Origin: Vibrio agarilyticus
GTDB taxonomy: Bacteria; Pseudomonadota; Gammaproteobacteria; Enterobacterales; Vibrionaceae
Length of the DNA stretch: 64,000 bases
Assembly: GCF_012641465.1 (NCBI RefSeq)
Contig: NZ_JABAIK010000014.1
Coordinates: 44,387 to 108,386, forward strand
Direction of reading: 5' to 3'
Shown here: one piece after another, positions 41,275-51,075 of the stretch
Layout of the letters: each line of letters begins with the position of its first letter
How positions within the stretch are numbered: the stretch's first letter is position 1
Position numbers and translations under genes: made by a program
Notes under the pieces: model-generated
The model's database searches: none
What the model was told of the DNA's origin: nothing
What the model saw: only the letters and a program-made list of their open reading frames with translations

Positions 41275-42936
41275 ATGAGTAGCACACAACGTCTACCTGC
41301 GTTCTCACACTCAAATGAAAGCTGGCACACCATTGATTGGGAGTCATGCAATCGAAGAGTGAAGAAGCTACAAGTGCGAATTGCGAAAGCAACGTTAAAT
41401 AAGGACTGGCGACAGGTTAAGAAGCTACAACGTATGCTTGTACGCTCTTTTTCTGCCAAAGCAATTGCGGTTCGACGGGTAACCGAGAATCGTGGAAAGA
41501 AAACACCCGGTGTTGATAAGGAAACTTGGAACACTCCAGCACTAAAGTGGGATGCAATAAAAGGTCTAACACGCAAAGGCTACAAGCCCAAGCCGTTACG
41601 TCGAATATACATTCCAAAAGCCAATGGTAAGAAGAGACCGCTGGGTATACCGACAATGAAGGATAGGGCAATGCAGGCGTTATATCTGCTAGCACTTGAA
41701 CCCGTGTCAGAATCAACAGCAGATCGACATAGCTATGGCTTTCGTCCTCATCGTAGTTGCGCTGATGCTATCGAACAATGCTTCGTGAACCTCAGTCGCA
41801 AAGCAAGTGCCCAGTGGGTACTAGAGGGCGATATTAAAGGGTGTTTTGATTTCATTAGTCACGATTGGTTGATTGCAAATATTCCTATGGAGAAAGCAAT
41901 TCTCAAGAAATGGCTAAAAGCTGGATACATGGAAGCAGGAAGTTGGAACGAAACTGAGGCAGGAACACCACAAGGTGGGATTATCTCACCGGTACTTGCC
42001 AACATGGCTTTGGATGGATTAATTGATGTACTCGAATCCCAATTTGGGAAGAAGAATACAAAAGCCAGTTACAAAACCAAGGTCAACTATGTGCGTTATG
42101 CAGATGATTTTATCATTACTGGTATCTCGAAAGAGTTACTAGAAGAACAAGTGCTGCCAATTGTGAAAGCCTTTATGGCGGAGCGAGGTTTGTCACTGTC
42201 GGATGAGAAAACATTTGTCACACACATAGAGAAGGGTTTCGACTTTTTGGGTCAGAACGTACGGAAATACAACGGTAAGATGTTAATCAAGCCGTCGAAG
42301 AAAAACGTAAAGACGTTCTTGAAAAACATACGAGATTACTTACAAAGTCACAAAATGGTGCCAGCATCGGCTGTTATTGCTAAGTTGAATCCAATGATCC
42401 GTGGTTGGTGTTACTACCATCGTTGGGTCTGTGCAAGTGAGGCTTTCAAGTATGTTGATTACCGTATCTGGAAGATGCTTTGGCAATGGTGCCGACGTAT
42501 CCACTCCAATCGCCGTAAACGCTGGATTAAAGATAAATACTTTAAAACAGTGGGGGATCGGAATTGGGTATTCAGTGCGCCAAAACCAAAAGGGGAAGAT
42601 GGACACTACCGTTTGCTCAGTGCATCGAGAGTGAAAATCGACAAGCACGTTAAGATTAAGTCGGAGATGAATTGTTACCTGCCTGAAGACGAACAATATT
42701 TTGAACGTTTAAGGATGCAGAGGCTTAAAAAGTCACTGTCGGGAAACATGAAACTTTGGAAGATTGCTGAAAAGCAGGATTTCAAATGTGGGGTCTGTAA
42801 TCAAGAGTTTGGCTCAAATGATGAATGGGATATTCACCATATCATTAGGCGAGTTGATGGTGGTTCAGATAACAACTCTAACTTGATGATGCTTCATATT
42901 AACTGCCACAAAATGCTGCATTCAAACGTGGTATAA
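41275..42936 (+). CDS. ltrA: Group II intron reverse transcriptase/maturase with HNH endonuclease
   Basis: 553 residues, complete. An N-terminal RVT_N region (DWESCNRRVKKLQ) leads to RT blocks with the catalytic YADD at 275-278 and the QGGIISPVLANMALDGL block. The maturase X region (GIIM) contains MIRGWCYYHRW. The HNH endonuclease has CGVC at 505-508 and HHI at 521-523, followed by MLHINCHKMLH. It helps the intron RNA fold and splice, nicks target DNA and copies the intron into it. GAGGAAAG lies just before the ATG. No frameshift or lost catalytic residue is visible. ltrA is the generic symbol. Confidence 0.95.
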   Translation: MSSTQRLPAFSHSNESWHTIDWESCNRRVKKLQVRIAKATLNKDWRQVKKLQRMLVRSFSAKAIAVRRVTENRGKKTPGVDKETWNTPALKWDAIKGLTRKGYKPKPLRRIYIPKANGKKRPLGIPTMKDRAMQALYLLALEPVSESTADRHSYGFRPHRSCADAIEQCFVNLSRKASAQWVLEGDIKGCFDFISHDWLIANIPMEKAILKKWLKAGYMEAGSWNETEAGTPQGGIISPVLANMALDGLIDVLESQFGKKNTKASYKTKVNYVRYADDFIITGISKELLEEQVLPIVKAFMAERGLSLSDEKTFVTHIEKGFDFLGQNVRKYNGKMLIKPSKKNVKTFLKNIRDYLQSHKMVPASAVIAKLNPMIRGWCYYHRWVCASEAFKYVDYRIWKMLWQWCRRIHSNRRKRWIKDKYFKTVGDRNWVFSAPKPKGEDGHYRLLSASRVKIDKHVKIKSEMNCYLPEDEQYFERLRMQRLKKSLSGNMKLWKIAEKQDFKCGVCNQEFGSNDEWDIHHIIRRVDGGSDNNSNLMMLHINCHKMLHSNVV

Positions 42937-42937
42937 T
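42929..42937 (+). promoter_or_regulatory. Extended -10 promoter for the intron's second ORF
   Basis: TGGTATAAT is a perfect extended -10 (TGnTATAAT), overlapping the maturase stop codon. There is no good -35, which is usual for this class. Transcription would start near 42944 and give a ~22-nt leader with AAAGGG 6 bp before the ATG at 42966. Confidence 0.6.
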
Positions 42938-42965
42938 TGCTCAAAGTTTAAACAAAGGGCATTAT

Positions 42966-43307
42966 ATGCAAGAGAAAGCAGAAAAGATATTAGACTATAT
43001 TTCGGCAAATCCTGACGATTGTACAATCGCTGAACCTGACTTTGATGTTGGTGTGTTCAGAGATCTAAAATCTCAAGGGTTAGTTGAAGGAATAGATGGA
43101 AGCTCCGATGGGGGAGGTATGTTCTTCAACGTCAGAATGACGCTAAAAGGAGAGCAGTATCTTGCCCAGATAAAGGCTTCCAAACCGAGTCTAGCTAAGC
43201 GTTTTCGTAGTTCTATAAATTGGACTTGGAAAGGCGTTTGCGTTGTCTGTTCTGTTCTTGCTACAGTTGTAAGCGTTTTAGCTGGTATTAAGACAATATT
43301 ATCTTAG
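42966..43307 (+). CDS. Intron-borne 113-residue protein: winged-helix-like domain plus C-terminal membrane helix
   Basis: It lies in intron domain IV between the maturase gene and domain V, so it moves with the intron. Residues 1-70 look like a small winged helix: helices around EKAEKILDYISAN and VGVFRDLKSQGLVEGI, a Gly-rich wing (DGSSDGGG), then the strand and helix VRMTLKGEQYLAQI. After a basic linker (KRFRSS), residues ~88-110 form one membrane helix (VCVVCSVLATVVSVLAGI). AAAGGG precedes the ATG and an extended -10 promoter lies 29 bp upstream. GC is about 41% by my count. I recognise no named family. Such proteins are known mainly as uncharacterised accessory genes. The coding call is supported by start signals and coherent structure. 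Confidence 0.7.
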   Translation: MQEKAEKILDYISANPDDCTIAEPDFDVGVFRDLKSQGLVEGIDGSSDGGGMFFNVRMTLKGEQYLAQIKASKPSLAKRFRSSINWTWKGVCVVCSVLATVVSVLAGIKTILS

Positions 43308-43343
43308 TTGCTGGTTTCTCTTAAGGGAAACTTATAAAGGCTT

Positions 43344-43377
43344 GAGCCGTATGCGGGGAAACTCGCACGTACGGTTC
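43344..43377 (+). ncRNA. Group II intron domain V (catalytic hairpin)
   Basis: 34 nt with the canonical form: GAGCCGTATGCGGG, a GAAA tetraloop, then CTCGCACGTACGGTTC, with an AGC-type catalytic triad near the 5' end and the two-base bulge. This is the most conserved part of the ribozyme. Confidence 0.95.
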
Positions 43378-43380
43378 TTA

Positions 43381-43418
43381 GGGGGCGGTGGCGCAGCAAT
43401 GCGCTACTGCTACCCGAC
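43381..43418 (+). ncRNA. Group II intron domain VI with branch-point A
   Basis: Fifteen base pairs (three outer, twelve inner) close on a GCAA tetraloop. The only unpaired base is A 43412 on the 3' arm, the expected lariat branch point, seven bases from the 3' splice site after CCCGAC. Confidence 0.92.
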
Positions 43419-43568
43419 ATAAACCTTTATCTTGTCGCGATAACCCGTGATATCGGCATCGAAAGTGCTCATTTGCAATAGCAAACTGTGCGCTTTCTCT
43501 TTGCTCTCACAGGTTATAGCTTAAAGATAACGGTTTGCATCATAACGTTTAAACCCTTTATCATTTCA

Positions 43569-43600
43569 AAAGCCGAGGCAATAGCCTCGGCTTTCTTATT
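43569..43600. terminator. Original groESL terminator (also serves epmB)
   Basis: AAAGCCGAGGC / GCCTCGGCTTT (11-bp perfect stem) with loop AATA, then CTTATT. It lies 150 bp after the intron's 3' end, in the 3' exon. The stretch 43419-43568 holds no gene. Convergent epmB ends at 43633. Confidence 0.88.
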
Positions 43601-43632
43601 AGTGAACGACATCGACAGCTTAACTGAGTCGC

Positions 43633-44655
43633 TCACTCTAAGTGCAAGTCCAGCGGTGTTTTGCTTGGACGACCACCAATTTCACGCGTTAACTTCGGCA
43701 CCAAATAGCCGGAGACTTGCTCAAGCAGCCCCGCCATGATGGTGCGAGCCTCATCATCACTGATATAGAAGTGCGCCGCGCCTTGCACCTTATCCAGAAC
43801 ATGTAGGTAGTACGGCAAAATACCCGCATCAAAAAGTGCTTCACTTAATTGCACCTGAGCGGCAACCGAATCATTGACCCCTTTGAGCAGCACACCTTGA
43901 TTGAGTAAGGTGACGCCAAAGCGTTTGAGCCTTGCCATCGCATGACGAAATTCATCGTTGATCTCATTGGCATGATTGATGTGAGTCACCAAAATAATTT
44001 GCAGTCGAGACGCTTCGAGTAATGAACCCAGTGTCTCGGTTACTCTTGCGGGGATCACCACAGGTAAACGACTGTGAATGCGCAGTCGCTTGATGTGCGA
44101 AATGGCGGCAACACGCTCAATCAGCCAACGTAACTCCTCGTCTTTGGCCATAAGAGGGTCGCCGCCAGAGAGAATGAGCTCATTAATTTCATCATGCTGG
44201 GCAAGGTAATCCAATGCCTGTTGCCACGCCTGTTTGCTTCCTGGGTTGTCATTGTAGGGAAAATGGCGTCGAAAGCAGTAACGGCAATTGATGGCGCAGC
44301 CACCTTTTACAATCATCAACGCGCGATTGCGGTATTTATGCAGCAGCCCTGGCGTTGAGTTGTTTTGCTCTACTAATGGGTCGGTGGAGTAACCGTCATG
44401 CCATTCTAACTCTTCGCTCAAGGGTAAGACTTGACGCAAAAGCGGATCATAAGGATTGCCTTTTTCCATTCGCTCAACAAAACTTTTCGGCACACGCTGC
44501 GCAAACGGTTTTCGAGCTTCAAATCCGGCTTGCCACGGAGTGGGATCAATCTCTAACGTTTGTAAAAGCGTCAAAGGATCGGAGATCCCATTCGCTAACT
44601 GTTTGAGCCAGTTTTGCTCAACAGATTCGACTTTTCGGGTTATGATGTGCGGCAT
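43633..44655 (-). CDS. epmB: EpmB, EF-P lysine 2,3-aminomutase (radical SAM)
   Basis: 340 residues. The radical-SAM cluster motif is in GGCAINCRYCFRRHFPY (CxxxCxxC). The glycine-rich ELILSGGDPLM follows, and the C-terminal VSGYLVPKLTREIGGRPSK is typical of lysine aminomutases. It turns (S)-alpha-lysine to (R)-beta-lysine, which EpmA attaches to EF-P. The gene is divergent from efp with only 32 bp between the two start codons. Confidence 0.95.
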   Translation of the reverse strand: MPHIITRKVESVEQNWLKQLANGISDPLTLLQTLEIDPTPWQAGFEARKPFAQRVPKSFVERMEKGNPYDPLLRQVLPLSEELEWHDGYSTDPLVEQNNSTPGLLHKYRNRALMIVKGGCAINCRYCFRRHFPYNDNPGSKQAWQQALDYLAQHDEINELILSGGDPLMAKDEELRWLIERVAAISHIKRLRIHSRLPVVIPARVTETLGSLLEASRLQIILVTHINHANEINDEFRHAMARLKRFGVTLLNQGVLLKGVNDSVAAQVQLSEALFDAGILPYYLHVLDKVQGAAHFYISDDEARTIMAGLLEQVSGYLVPKLTREIGGRPSKTPLDLHLE

Positions 44656-44687
44656 TAAATTGGACTCGAAGAAAATAAGAGGAAAAA

Positions 44688-45254
44688 ATGGCTACTGTTA
44701 GCACGAATGAATTTAAAGGCGGTCTGAAAATTATGCTTGATAACGAGCCTTGTGTCATTCTCGAAAACGAGTATGTCAAGCCAGGCAAAGGTCAAGCGTT
44801 CAACCGCGTGCGAATCCGTAAGCTGCTTTCTGGTAAAGTGCTAGAGAAAACCTTTAAATCAGGTGACACCGTTGAAGTGGCTGACGTGATGGATCTTGAT
44901 TTGGATTATCTGTACTCAGATGGCGAATTCTACCACTTCATGAACAACGAAACGTTTGAGCAATTTGCCGCAGATGCCAAAGCGGTTGGCGATAATGCAA
45001 AGTGGATGGTAGAAAACAACACTTGTATGCTAACGCTATGGAATGGCAACCCAATCGCGGTAACGCCACCAAACTTTGTTGAGCTTGAAGTGACAGAAAC
45101 CGATCCAGGTTTGAAAGGTGATACTCAAGGCACTGGTGGCAAACCTGCTACGCTATCAACGGGCGCTGTTGTGCGTGTTCCTCTGTTTATCGCCATTGGC
45201 GAAGTGATCAAAGTTGATACTCGTTCTGGTGAGTACGTCGGTCGCGTCAAATAA
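44688..45254 (+). CDS. efp: Elongation factor P
   Basis: 188 residues, three beta-barrel domains. The modification-site lysine lies in the loop [20 protein letters not shown] (Lys34 equivalent). The C-terminus is [15 protein letters not shown], once beta-lysylated by EpmA/EpmB, rescues ribosomes stalled on polyproline. AGAGGA precedes the ATG. Both modification genes are within 5 kb. Confidence 0.98.
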   Translation: MATVSTNEFKGGLKIMLDNEPCVILENEYVKPGKGQAFNRVRIRKLLSGKVLEKTFKSGDTVEVADVMDLDLDYLYSDGEFYHFMNNETFEQFAADAKAVGDNAKWMVENNTCMLTLWNGNPIAVTPPNFVELEVTETDPGLKGDTQGTGGKPATLSTGAVVRVPLFIAIGEVIKVDTRSGEYVGRVK

Positions 45255-45282
45255 GACGATATACCTGCAACTCATATTCATT

Positions 45283-45309
45283 AAAAAAGCTGGCATGGCC
45301 AGCTTTTTT
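45283..45309. terminator. Bidirectional terminator between efp and frdD
   Basis: AAAAAAGCTGGC (45283-45294), ATG loop, GCCAGCTTTTTT (45298-45309): a perfect 12-bp stem usable on both strands. Confidence 0.92.
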
Positions 45310-45330
45310 TGTGTGGGCTTATGGCGATCG

Positions 45331-45711
45331 TTAGTGCAGCATAAAGACAAAAATGATCGCTAAGATAGAGATGAGCGCTGCGATAAAGTAGCAAACGACT
45401 TTGCCGGCAAGACCGACATGGCATTGCAGATCGTGTAGTCCATGATGTACGCGGTGCATGGCGTGCCACATGGGTAGGGCAAGGGTGGCGATAATAAACA
45501 GCGCGCCAATCCACGTCGTTGCAAACGCTACGACACGGTCATAACTTAACGCATCGGCATCAATCACACCCAGTGGCACTAAAACACCCAAAACCAGCAC
45601 GGTAATCGGCGTTATCATTGCAAACCAAGTGCCGCCGGCACCAAACAAACTCCACCAAATCGGCTCATCGGAACGGGCCGGAGTGCGATCAACGTGATAA
45701 TTTGATTGCAT
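45331..45711 (-). CDS. frdD: FrdD, fumarate reductase membrane anchor
   Basis: 126 residues with three membrane helices, starting [20 protein letters not shown]. It anchors FrdAB in the inner membrane together with FrdC and helps bind menaquinol. It is the last gene of frdABCD, 12 bp after frdC, followed by the terminator shared with efp. Confidence 0.95.
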   Translation of the reverse strand: MQSNYHVDRTPARSDEPIWWSLFGAGGTWFAMITPITVLVLGVLVPLGVIDADALSYDRVVAFATTWIGALFIIATLALPMWHAMHRVHHGLHDLQCHVGLAGKVVCYFIAALISILAIIFVFMLH

Positions 45712-45723
45712 AACACTCTCTCC

Positions 45724-46107
45724 TTAAACAATGATCAACACGATCAGTGAAATGAATGCGACTGCGGCCCATTGAGCGAGCACGATCATCTTCTTATCCA
45801 GTGCCTTGCCTTTGATGCGGATCGGCATCACTTGCGGCATCATGCTAAAGAAGGTTTGCGCGTGAAGTAAACTGCCTGCAAGCGCCACGATATTAATCGC
45901 AATCACCACGGGGTTGGCCATAAAATCGAGCCAAGCCTGCCAAGCTTCTGGGCCTTTGACGAGGGCGCCTAAACCAAAGGTCAGGAACAAAGTAAACAAA
46001 ATCAAAGGCAGCACAGTGGCTTCACGCAACATATAAAAGCGATAAAACGGGCTGGCTTGCCACCAAGAGCGCTTCATTTCGCGTACGTAAGGTTTACGGT
46101 TGCTCAT
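45724..46107 (-). CDS. frdC: FrdC, fumarate reductase membrane anchor
   Basis: 127 residues, three helices. The N-terminal MSNRKPYVREMKRSWWQ with the Arg/Lys/Trp cluster and FYRFYMLREATVLPL is conserved in FrdC; a Glu there is needed for quinone reduction. It lies between frdB (4 bp) and frdD (12 bp). Confidence 0.95.
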   Translation of the reverse strand: MSNRKPYVREMKRSWWQASPFYRFYMLREATVLPLILFTLFLTFGLGALVKGPEAWQAWLDFMANPVVIAINIVALAGSLLHAQTFFSMMPQVMPIRIKGKALDKKMIVLAQWAAVAFISLIVLIIV

Positions 46108-46111
46108 AATG

Positions 46112-46885
46112 TTACGCCTCCTCGGTACGTTTTTCGGTTTGGGTCGGTTTGCCGTCCGGTTTTAGCATCGCGATCACAAAGTCCATTGAAGAGGCCACTT
46201 TGCCTTGGTTTACTGCCGCGGCTGGGTCAACATTTTTCGGACACACTTCAGAGCAATAACCGACAAAAGTACAGCCCCAAGCACCATTTATGCCGTTAAT
46301 CAGTGGCATACGCTCGGCTTTGCCGTTATCACGGCTATCAAGGTTATAACGGTGTGCCAGCGTCAGCGCAGCAGGGCCAATAAACTCAGGATTTAAGCCA
46401 AATTGAGGGCAAGCGGCATAACACAGACCACAGTTAATACAGCCAGCGAACTGTTTGTATTTCGCCATTTGCTCTGGAGTCTGCAAGTTAGTGCCATCTT
46501 CTGGCGTGCGGTCATTACCAATGATGTAAGGTTTGATCGCCTCTAAACGTTCGATGAACGGCGTCATGTCGACAATCAAATCTTTCTCAATCGGGAAATT
46601 GGCCAACGGTTCAATTTTCACGCCGTCTGGGTAATCACGTAAGAAGCTTTTACACGCCAGTTTGGGAACGCCATTCACCATCACACCACACGAGCCGCAA
46701 ATCGCCATGCGGCATGACCAGCGGTAAGCGAGATCTTTGTCCAGATGATCTTTGACATAGCCCAGTGCATCGAGCACCGACATGGTGTCATCAAACGGCA
46801 CCTTAAAGGTTTCAAAGTGGGGCTCTGCGTCACGCTCAGGGTCGTAACGCAAAATGTCGACTTTTTGAATACGGGAGTTAGACAT
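46112..46885 (-). CDS. frdB: FrdB, fumarate reductase iron-sulfur subunit
   Basis: 257 residues. The N-terminal [2Fe-2S] ligands are in [15 protein letters not shown]. The C-terminal clusters are in [12 protein letters not shown] and [13 protein letters not shown]. It passes electrons from menaquinol at FrdCD to FAD in FrdA. It overlaps frdA by 8 bp. Confidence 0.97.
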   Translation of the reverse strand: MSNSRIQKVDILRYDPERDAEPHFETFKVPFDDTMSVLDALGYVKDHLDKDLAYRWSCRMAICGSCGVMVNGVPKLACKSFLRDYPDGVKIEPLANFPIEKDLIVDMTPFIERLEAIKPYIIGNDRTPEDGTNLQTPEQMAKYKQFAGCINCGLCYAACPQFGLNPEFIGPAALTLAHRYNLDSRDNGKAERMPLINGINGAWGCTFVGYCSEVCPKNVDPAAAVNQGKVASSMDFVIAMLKPDGKPTQTEKRTEEA

Positions 46886-48707
46886 TGGTAGACTCCTTCA
46901 CGCTTGATTCATCTTGGTTGGCTGCGGCTTTTTCCGCTGCGGCGGCTTTTTCGGCTGCTTCACCGTAAAGACGCGCTTTAGGCTGAGATTTGGTGATGGT
47001 CACATCGCTGTAATCAATGCTTGGCGCACTATCGGCTTGATAGAACGCCAATGAGTGTTTAAGGAAGTTCACATCATCGCGCTCAGTACAACCGTCGTCG
47101 AGACGTTGGTGCGCGCCGCGTGACTCTTTGCGCAAGATAGCGGAATGGACCATGGCCTCAGCAACTTCAAGCCCGTAACCCACTTCAATGGCATAAAGCA
47201 AATCTGTGTTGAACACTTTGCCTTTGTCTTTGATGCTGATGTTTTTGTACCGTGCTTTCAGCTCGGTGATTTTCTCGATGGTCTCTTGCATCAAGTCTTC
47301 TTGACGGTAGATGCCACAACCGGCTTCCATGGTGTGACCCATTTCAGTACGAATGGTTGCCCAGTTTTCATCCCCTTCTTGTGCCATAAGCGCGGCGATG
47401 CGAGCTTCCACATCGGCCACTTGCTCGGCAATGGCGCTATCGTTCCAGCCTTTGAATTCCGCAGCGCGTTTGACGGCATGCTCACCCGCAACGCGGCCAA
47501 AGACCACAAATTCTGCCAGCGAGTTAGAACCCAGACGGTTGGCGCCGTGTAAACCGACAGAGGCACATTCGCCGACCGCGAACAGACCCTTGATTCGAGT
47601 TTCACATTCGCCATTGGTTTCAATACCACCCATGGTGTAATGCACTGTTGGGCGAATCGGGATCGGCTCTTTGGCTGGGTCTACATTGACGTACGCTTTT
47701 GCCAGTTCACAGATGAACGGCAAGCGCTCTTGTAAGTACTCTTCACCAAGGTGGCGAAGATCAAGATGCACCACATCCCCTAATGGGTGTTTGATGGTGT
47801 TGCCTTTTTGCTGCTCATGCCAAAACGCTTGCGACACTTTGTCGCGCGGGCCTAGCTCCATGTATTTGTTCTTTGGCTGGCCGACCGGTGTTTCAGGTCC
47901 CATGCCATAATCTTGCAAGTAACGGTAACCATCTTTATTGACGATGATACCGCCCTCACCACGACACCCTTCGGTCATCAAAATTCCGGTGCCCGGTAAG
48001 CCGGTTGGATGGTATTGCACAAATTCCATATCACGCAGAGGCACGCCATGACGGTAGGCCATCGCCATGCCATCACCGGTCACAATGCCGCCATTGGTAT
48101 TGCAGTGATAAACTCGACCCGCACCGCCAGTGGCAAGCACCACCGATTTCGCTTTGATGGTTACCAGTTCACCTTCTGACATGTGAATCGCAATCAAACC
48201 TTGCGCTTCGCCCTCATCGACCAATAAATCCACGACAAAGTACTCATCAAAGCGCTTGATGTTGGGGTATTTCATTGAGGTTTGAAATAGGGTGTGAAGC
48301 ATGTGAAAACCGGTTTTATCGGCAGCAAACCAAGTGCGTTCGACCTTCATACCACCGAAACGGCGAACATTGACCTCACCGTTGTCTTTGCGGCTCCATG
48401 GGCAACCCCATTGCTCCATTTGGATCATTTCACGCGTGGCATTGGCGACAAAGTATTCCACCACATCTTGTTCACACAGCCAGTCACCACCGCCAACCGT
48501 GTCGTTAAAGTGGTTATCTAAGCTGTCTTCGTCTTTGATAACGGCTGCCGAGCCACCTTCTGCCGCAACGGTATGTGAGCGCATTGGGTAGACTTTGGAA
48601 ATCAGCGCAACTTCCAGCTCAGGGTTCGCTTCTGCAGCAGCGATGGCCGTACGAAGTCCAGCGCCGCCGGCGCCGATGACTGCGATATCTGTGATAATCG
48701 TTTTCAC
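46878..48707 (-). CDS. frdA: FrdA, fumarate reductase flavoprotein
   Basis: 609 residues. The FAD-binding [16 protein letters not shown] is at the N-terminus. The covalent-FAD histidine is in [11 protein letters not shown]. Substrate-site residues include the [20 protein letters not shown] block and the catalytic Arg near TMGGIE. It reduces fumarate to succinate in anaerobic respiration. It is the first gene of frdABCD. A CRP-like site lies about 230 bp upstream. Confidence 0.97.
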   Translation of the reverse strand: MKTIITDIAVIGAGGAGLRTAIAAAEANPELEVALISKVYPMRSHTVAAEGGSAAVIKDEDSLDNHFNDTVGGGDWLCEQDVVEYFVANATREMIQMEQWGCPWSRKDNGEVNVRRFGGMKVERTWFAADKTGFHMLHTLFQTSMKYPNIKRFDEYFVVDLLVDEGEAQGLIAIHMSEGELVTIKAKSVVLATGGAGRVYHCNTNGGIVTGDGMAMAYRHGVPLRDMEFVQYHPTGLPGTGILMTEGCRGEGGIIVNKDGYRYLQDYGMGPETPVGQPKNKYMELGPRDKVSQAFWHEQQKGNTIKHPLGDVVHLDLRHLGEEYLQERLPFICELAKAYVNVDPAKEPIPIRPTVHYTMGGIETNGECETRIKGLFAVGECASVGLHGANRLGSNSLAEFVVFGRVAGEHAVKRAAEFKGWNDSAIAEQVADVEARIAALMAQEGDENWATIRTEMGHTMEAGCGIYRQEDLMQETIEKITELKARYKNISIKDKGKVFNTDLLYAIEVGYGLEVAEAMVHSAILRKESRGAHQRLDDGCTERDDVNFLKHSLAFYQADSAPSIDYSDVTITKSQPKARLYGEAAEKAAAAEKAAANQDESSVKESTNV

Positions 48708-49164
48708 AGTTACCCTCCAAGTGATTGTGCGGATGGGATCCGCTTATAAGGACGAGCGAGTTTCACGCTGAGTGGCAGGAAAGCACGATGGGTATTGCCG
48801 ATACTCATCGCGGCGCAAACAGTGGAAAAAGCCCATAAAAAAACTAGGGTCAGTGTAGAAGATGGTGATGGGACAAAAATTGATATAAATGGTTTTTTCG
48901 GTGAGAAATAAAGCGTGAGATGTAAAAAAAATAGGTAATGTGATAGTAGTCACGACAATAATTAATCGAATCAATAAGTCTCTTATCGCTTTGTTTATCA
49001 AGCGATAGCGACGATTTTGTCAAAAGGAGAATGGTTCGCATTTGGCAATGAGGAAACTGCACTGTATTGCGGGTTTTTCGTGCTAGGCTGGCGAGAGAAA
49101 CGGCTTGCAAAGGGCGTAAATGATGGTAACTTTTGCCGCATTTCTTTCAGTGTGAGACATCATC
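48708..49164. other. Divergent control region between frdA and epmA
   Basis: 457 bp with no convincing gene and AT-rich parts. It holds the CRP-like site at 48939. A weak FNR-like half site TTGATATAAATGGT is at 48880. An inverted repeat ATCGCTT / AAGCGAT is at 48985-49006. The frd promoter is expected here. Confidence 0.45.
48939..48954. promoter_or_regulatory. CRP-type site
   Basis: TGTGATAGTAGTCACG matches the CRP consensus TGTGA-N6-TCACA at all but the last base. It lies between divergent frdA and epmA. Confidence 0.65.
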
Positions 49165-50136
49165 ATGCAAACGCTTTGGCAACCGAGCGCGAGCGCAGCA
49201 CAGCTTGTGCAACGCGCCGCTATTTTGGCTCAGATCCGTCACTTTTTCGCCGAGCGCGCTGTGCTAGAGGTAGATACCCCTGCGATGAGCCACGCAACGG
49301 TTACCGACATTCATCTTGATACTTTCAAAACCGAATTTGTGGGTCCCGGTTATCCCAAAGGCACGATGCTCTATCTGATGACCAGCCCCGAGTTTCACAT
49401 GAAACGCTTGCTTGCCGCAGGATACGGTTCGATTTACCAAATCAGCAAGGCGTTTCGTAATGAAGAAAACGGTCGATATCACAACCCTGAATTTACTATG
49501 CTGGAATGGTATCGGATTGGCTTTGATCATCACCAATTAATGGATGAAATGGCCGAGCTATTAAGCTTAGTGTTGCATTGCGAAACACCAACGCGATTGA
49601 CGTATCAGCAGGCGTTTTTGCAAGTGCTTGGTGTGTGCCCGCTGGAAGCGAGCATGGCGCAATTAAAAACCGCCGCTGCCGCGTTAGGTTTAAGTGATAT
49701 TGCTGAGCCAGAAACGTGCCGAGATACGTTACTTCAACTGTTATTTAGCGTCGGCATTGAACCTAAAATTGGTCAAAGCGCACCAGTGTTTGTGTATGAC
49801 TTTCCTGCCACACAAGCGGCATTGGCAAAAATTAATCCAGCCGATCCTCGCGTTGCTGACCGTTTTGAGGTCTATTTTAAAGGGATTGAACTGGCGAATG
49901 GCTTTCATGAGCTGGACGACGCGACAGAGCAACTGGCGCGATTTGAGGCTGACAATGCGACGCGTGCATTAAAAGGTCAAAGTGTTCAGCCCATTGACCG
50001 GCATTTGTTAGCGGCACTGGAATCTGGGCTTCCTGCGTGCGCTGGGGTGGCGTTGGGTGTGGATCGTTTGATCATGTTGGCGCTGCAATGCGACCATATT
50101 GAGCAAGTGATCGCCTTCCCATTTCCTCGAGCGTGA
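49165..50136 (+). CDS. epmA: EpmA, EF-P (R)-beta-lysine ligase
   Basis: A 323-residue class II lysyl-tRNA synthetase-like catalytic core without the anticodon-binding domain. Motif 2 region [20 protein letters not shown] and motif 3 [14 protein letters not shown] are clear. It adenylates beta-lysine and links it to the EF-P lysine. efp and epmB are 4-5 kb away, with frdABCD between, as in other Vibrio and enterics. Confidence 0.95.
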   Translation: MQTLWQPSASAAQLVQRAAILAQIRHFFAERAVLEVDTPAMSHATVTDIHLDTFKTEFVGPGYPKGTMLYLMTSPEFHMKRLLAAGYGSIYQISKAFRNEENGRYHNPEFTMLEWYRIGFDHHQLMDEMAELLSLVLHCETPTRLTYQQAFLQVLGVCPLEASMAQLKTAAAALGLSDIAEPETCRDTLLQLLFSVGIEPKIGQSAPVFVYDFPATQAALAKINPADPRVADRFEVYFKGIELANGFHELDDATEQLARFEADNATRALKGQSVQPIDRHLLAALESGLPACAGVALGVDRLIMLALQCDHIEQVIAFPFPRA

Positions 50137-50148
50137 TAGGTGAGAGTT

Positions 50149-50183
50149 GCGATCTTGATGAGATCGAGATCGCGTTTCTTTCT
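50149..50183 (+). terminator. Possible terminator after epmA
   Basis: GCGATCT (50149-50155) pairs with AGATCGC (50167-50173), followed by GTTTCTTTCT. The stem is short and the loop is 11 bases. Confidence 0.45.
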
Positions 50184-50265
50184 ACTGCGCACCACTCTTT
50201 GACTCAATTTTTCGGTGGTCGCTGTAGGTTGTACTACATTGACTAGTTGTACTAGTGAGTTGTTA

Positions 50266-50317
50266 TATGCCCAAGTCATTCTCGCTGAATCATGCATCTT
50301 GAGATGACTTGGGTATA
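50266..50317. repeat. Short palindromic repeat related to the right end of the TIR family
   Basis: 52 bp from TATGCCCAAGTCATTCTCGC to GACTTGGGTATA. It matches the last ~47 bp of the 268-bp element (30051-30097) with few changes. Its own ends pair (AAGTCATTCTC with GAGATGACTT). It is a solo-end derivative upstream of the TetR gene. Confidence 0.7.
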
Positions 50318-50419
50318 ATTTAAGTCATCAACAACGATACGTTTTGTGGTTATCGGAATGGCGAGCATCTTGATATCCCATAGCGAATGGTTTGTGTTGT
50401 AGGGAAGCGGTAGCGACAA

Positions 50420-51052
50420 ATGAAAACACGAGTGAAGATCGTTGTATCGGCGCTTGAGCTGTTTAATCAGCATGGTGAGCGTAATATCACCACCAACCAT
50501 ATTGCAGATCACCTCAGTATTAGCCCAGGTAACCTTTATTACCATTTTCGTAATAAACAAGAGATCATTCACGAGATCTTCAAGCTTTATGCGCAAGAAC
50601 TTTTGGAGCGCTTCACGCCAGTTGATCACCAACAAGAGAGCCTGACGTTATTAAAGCGTTATCTCGACTCCATTTTTTCATTGATGTGGAAATATCGGTT
50701 TTTCTACGCCAATTTACCGGAAATTCTCTCGCGTGATGAAGCGCTTCACCACGATTATCGTGCAGTGCAAGATCGCTTGCAGACCAATTTGGTGGTGATC
50801 ATGCGCCAATTCGTGGAACTTGAATTGTTGGATTTGGATGAAGAAGCGCTTGTGTCGTTGGTGCGAACCCTTCATCTCATTGCTTCATGCTGGCTGTCGT
50901 ATCAAGCGGCATTAACGCCACGCACGGAAATTAGCGAAACTCTGATAAGTCAGGGAATGCTGCAGATGATTGATGTGGTGAAGCCTGTTGCAACGACTCA
51001 AGGCCGCGAACAGTTGCTGCTGCTTGAAGATGGGATTCGCCACTTGGCTTAG
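50420..51052 (+). CDS. TetR/AcrR-family transcriptional regulator
   Basis: 210 residues. The N-terminal helix-turn-helix (residues ~8-55) contains ITTNHIADHLSISPGNLYYH, typical of TetR repressors. The rest is a helical ligand/dimer domain (FFYANLPEILSRDEALHHDY). It stands alone between two repeats with no adjacent transporter, so neither ligand nor target can be inferred. The 283-bp gap before it holds the epmA terminator, an ACTAGT inverted repeat near 50242 and the short repeat at 50266. Confidence 0.88.
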   Translation: MKTRVKIVVSALELFNQHGERNITTNHIADHLSISPGNLYYHFRNKQEIIHEIFKLYAQELLERFTPVDHQQESLTLLKRYLDSIFSLMWKYRFFYANLPEILSRDEALHHDYRAVQDRLQTNLVVIMRQFVELELLDLDEEALVSLVRTLHLIASCWLSYQAALTPRTEISETLISQGMLQMIDVVKPVATTQGREQLLLLEDGIRHLA

Positions 51053-51075
51053 TGGCGACATTTCGGTTTTGCGTG

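Noticed and set aside
48961-48973. TTAATCGAATCAA as an FNR box for frdA
   Set aside because: The spacing is three bases, not four, and one arm does not match, so it does not meet the FNR consensus.
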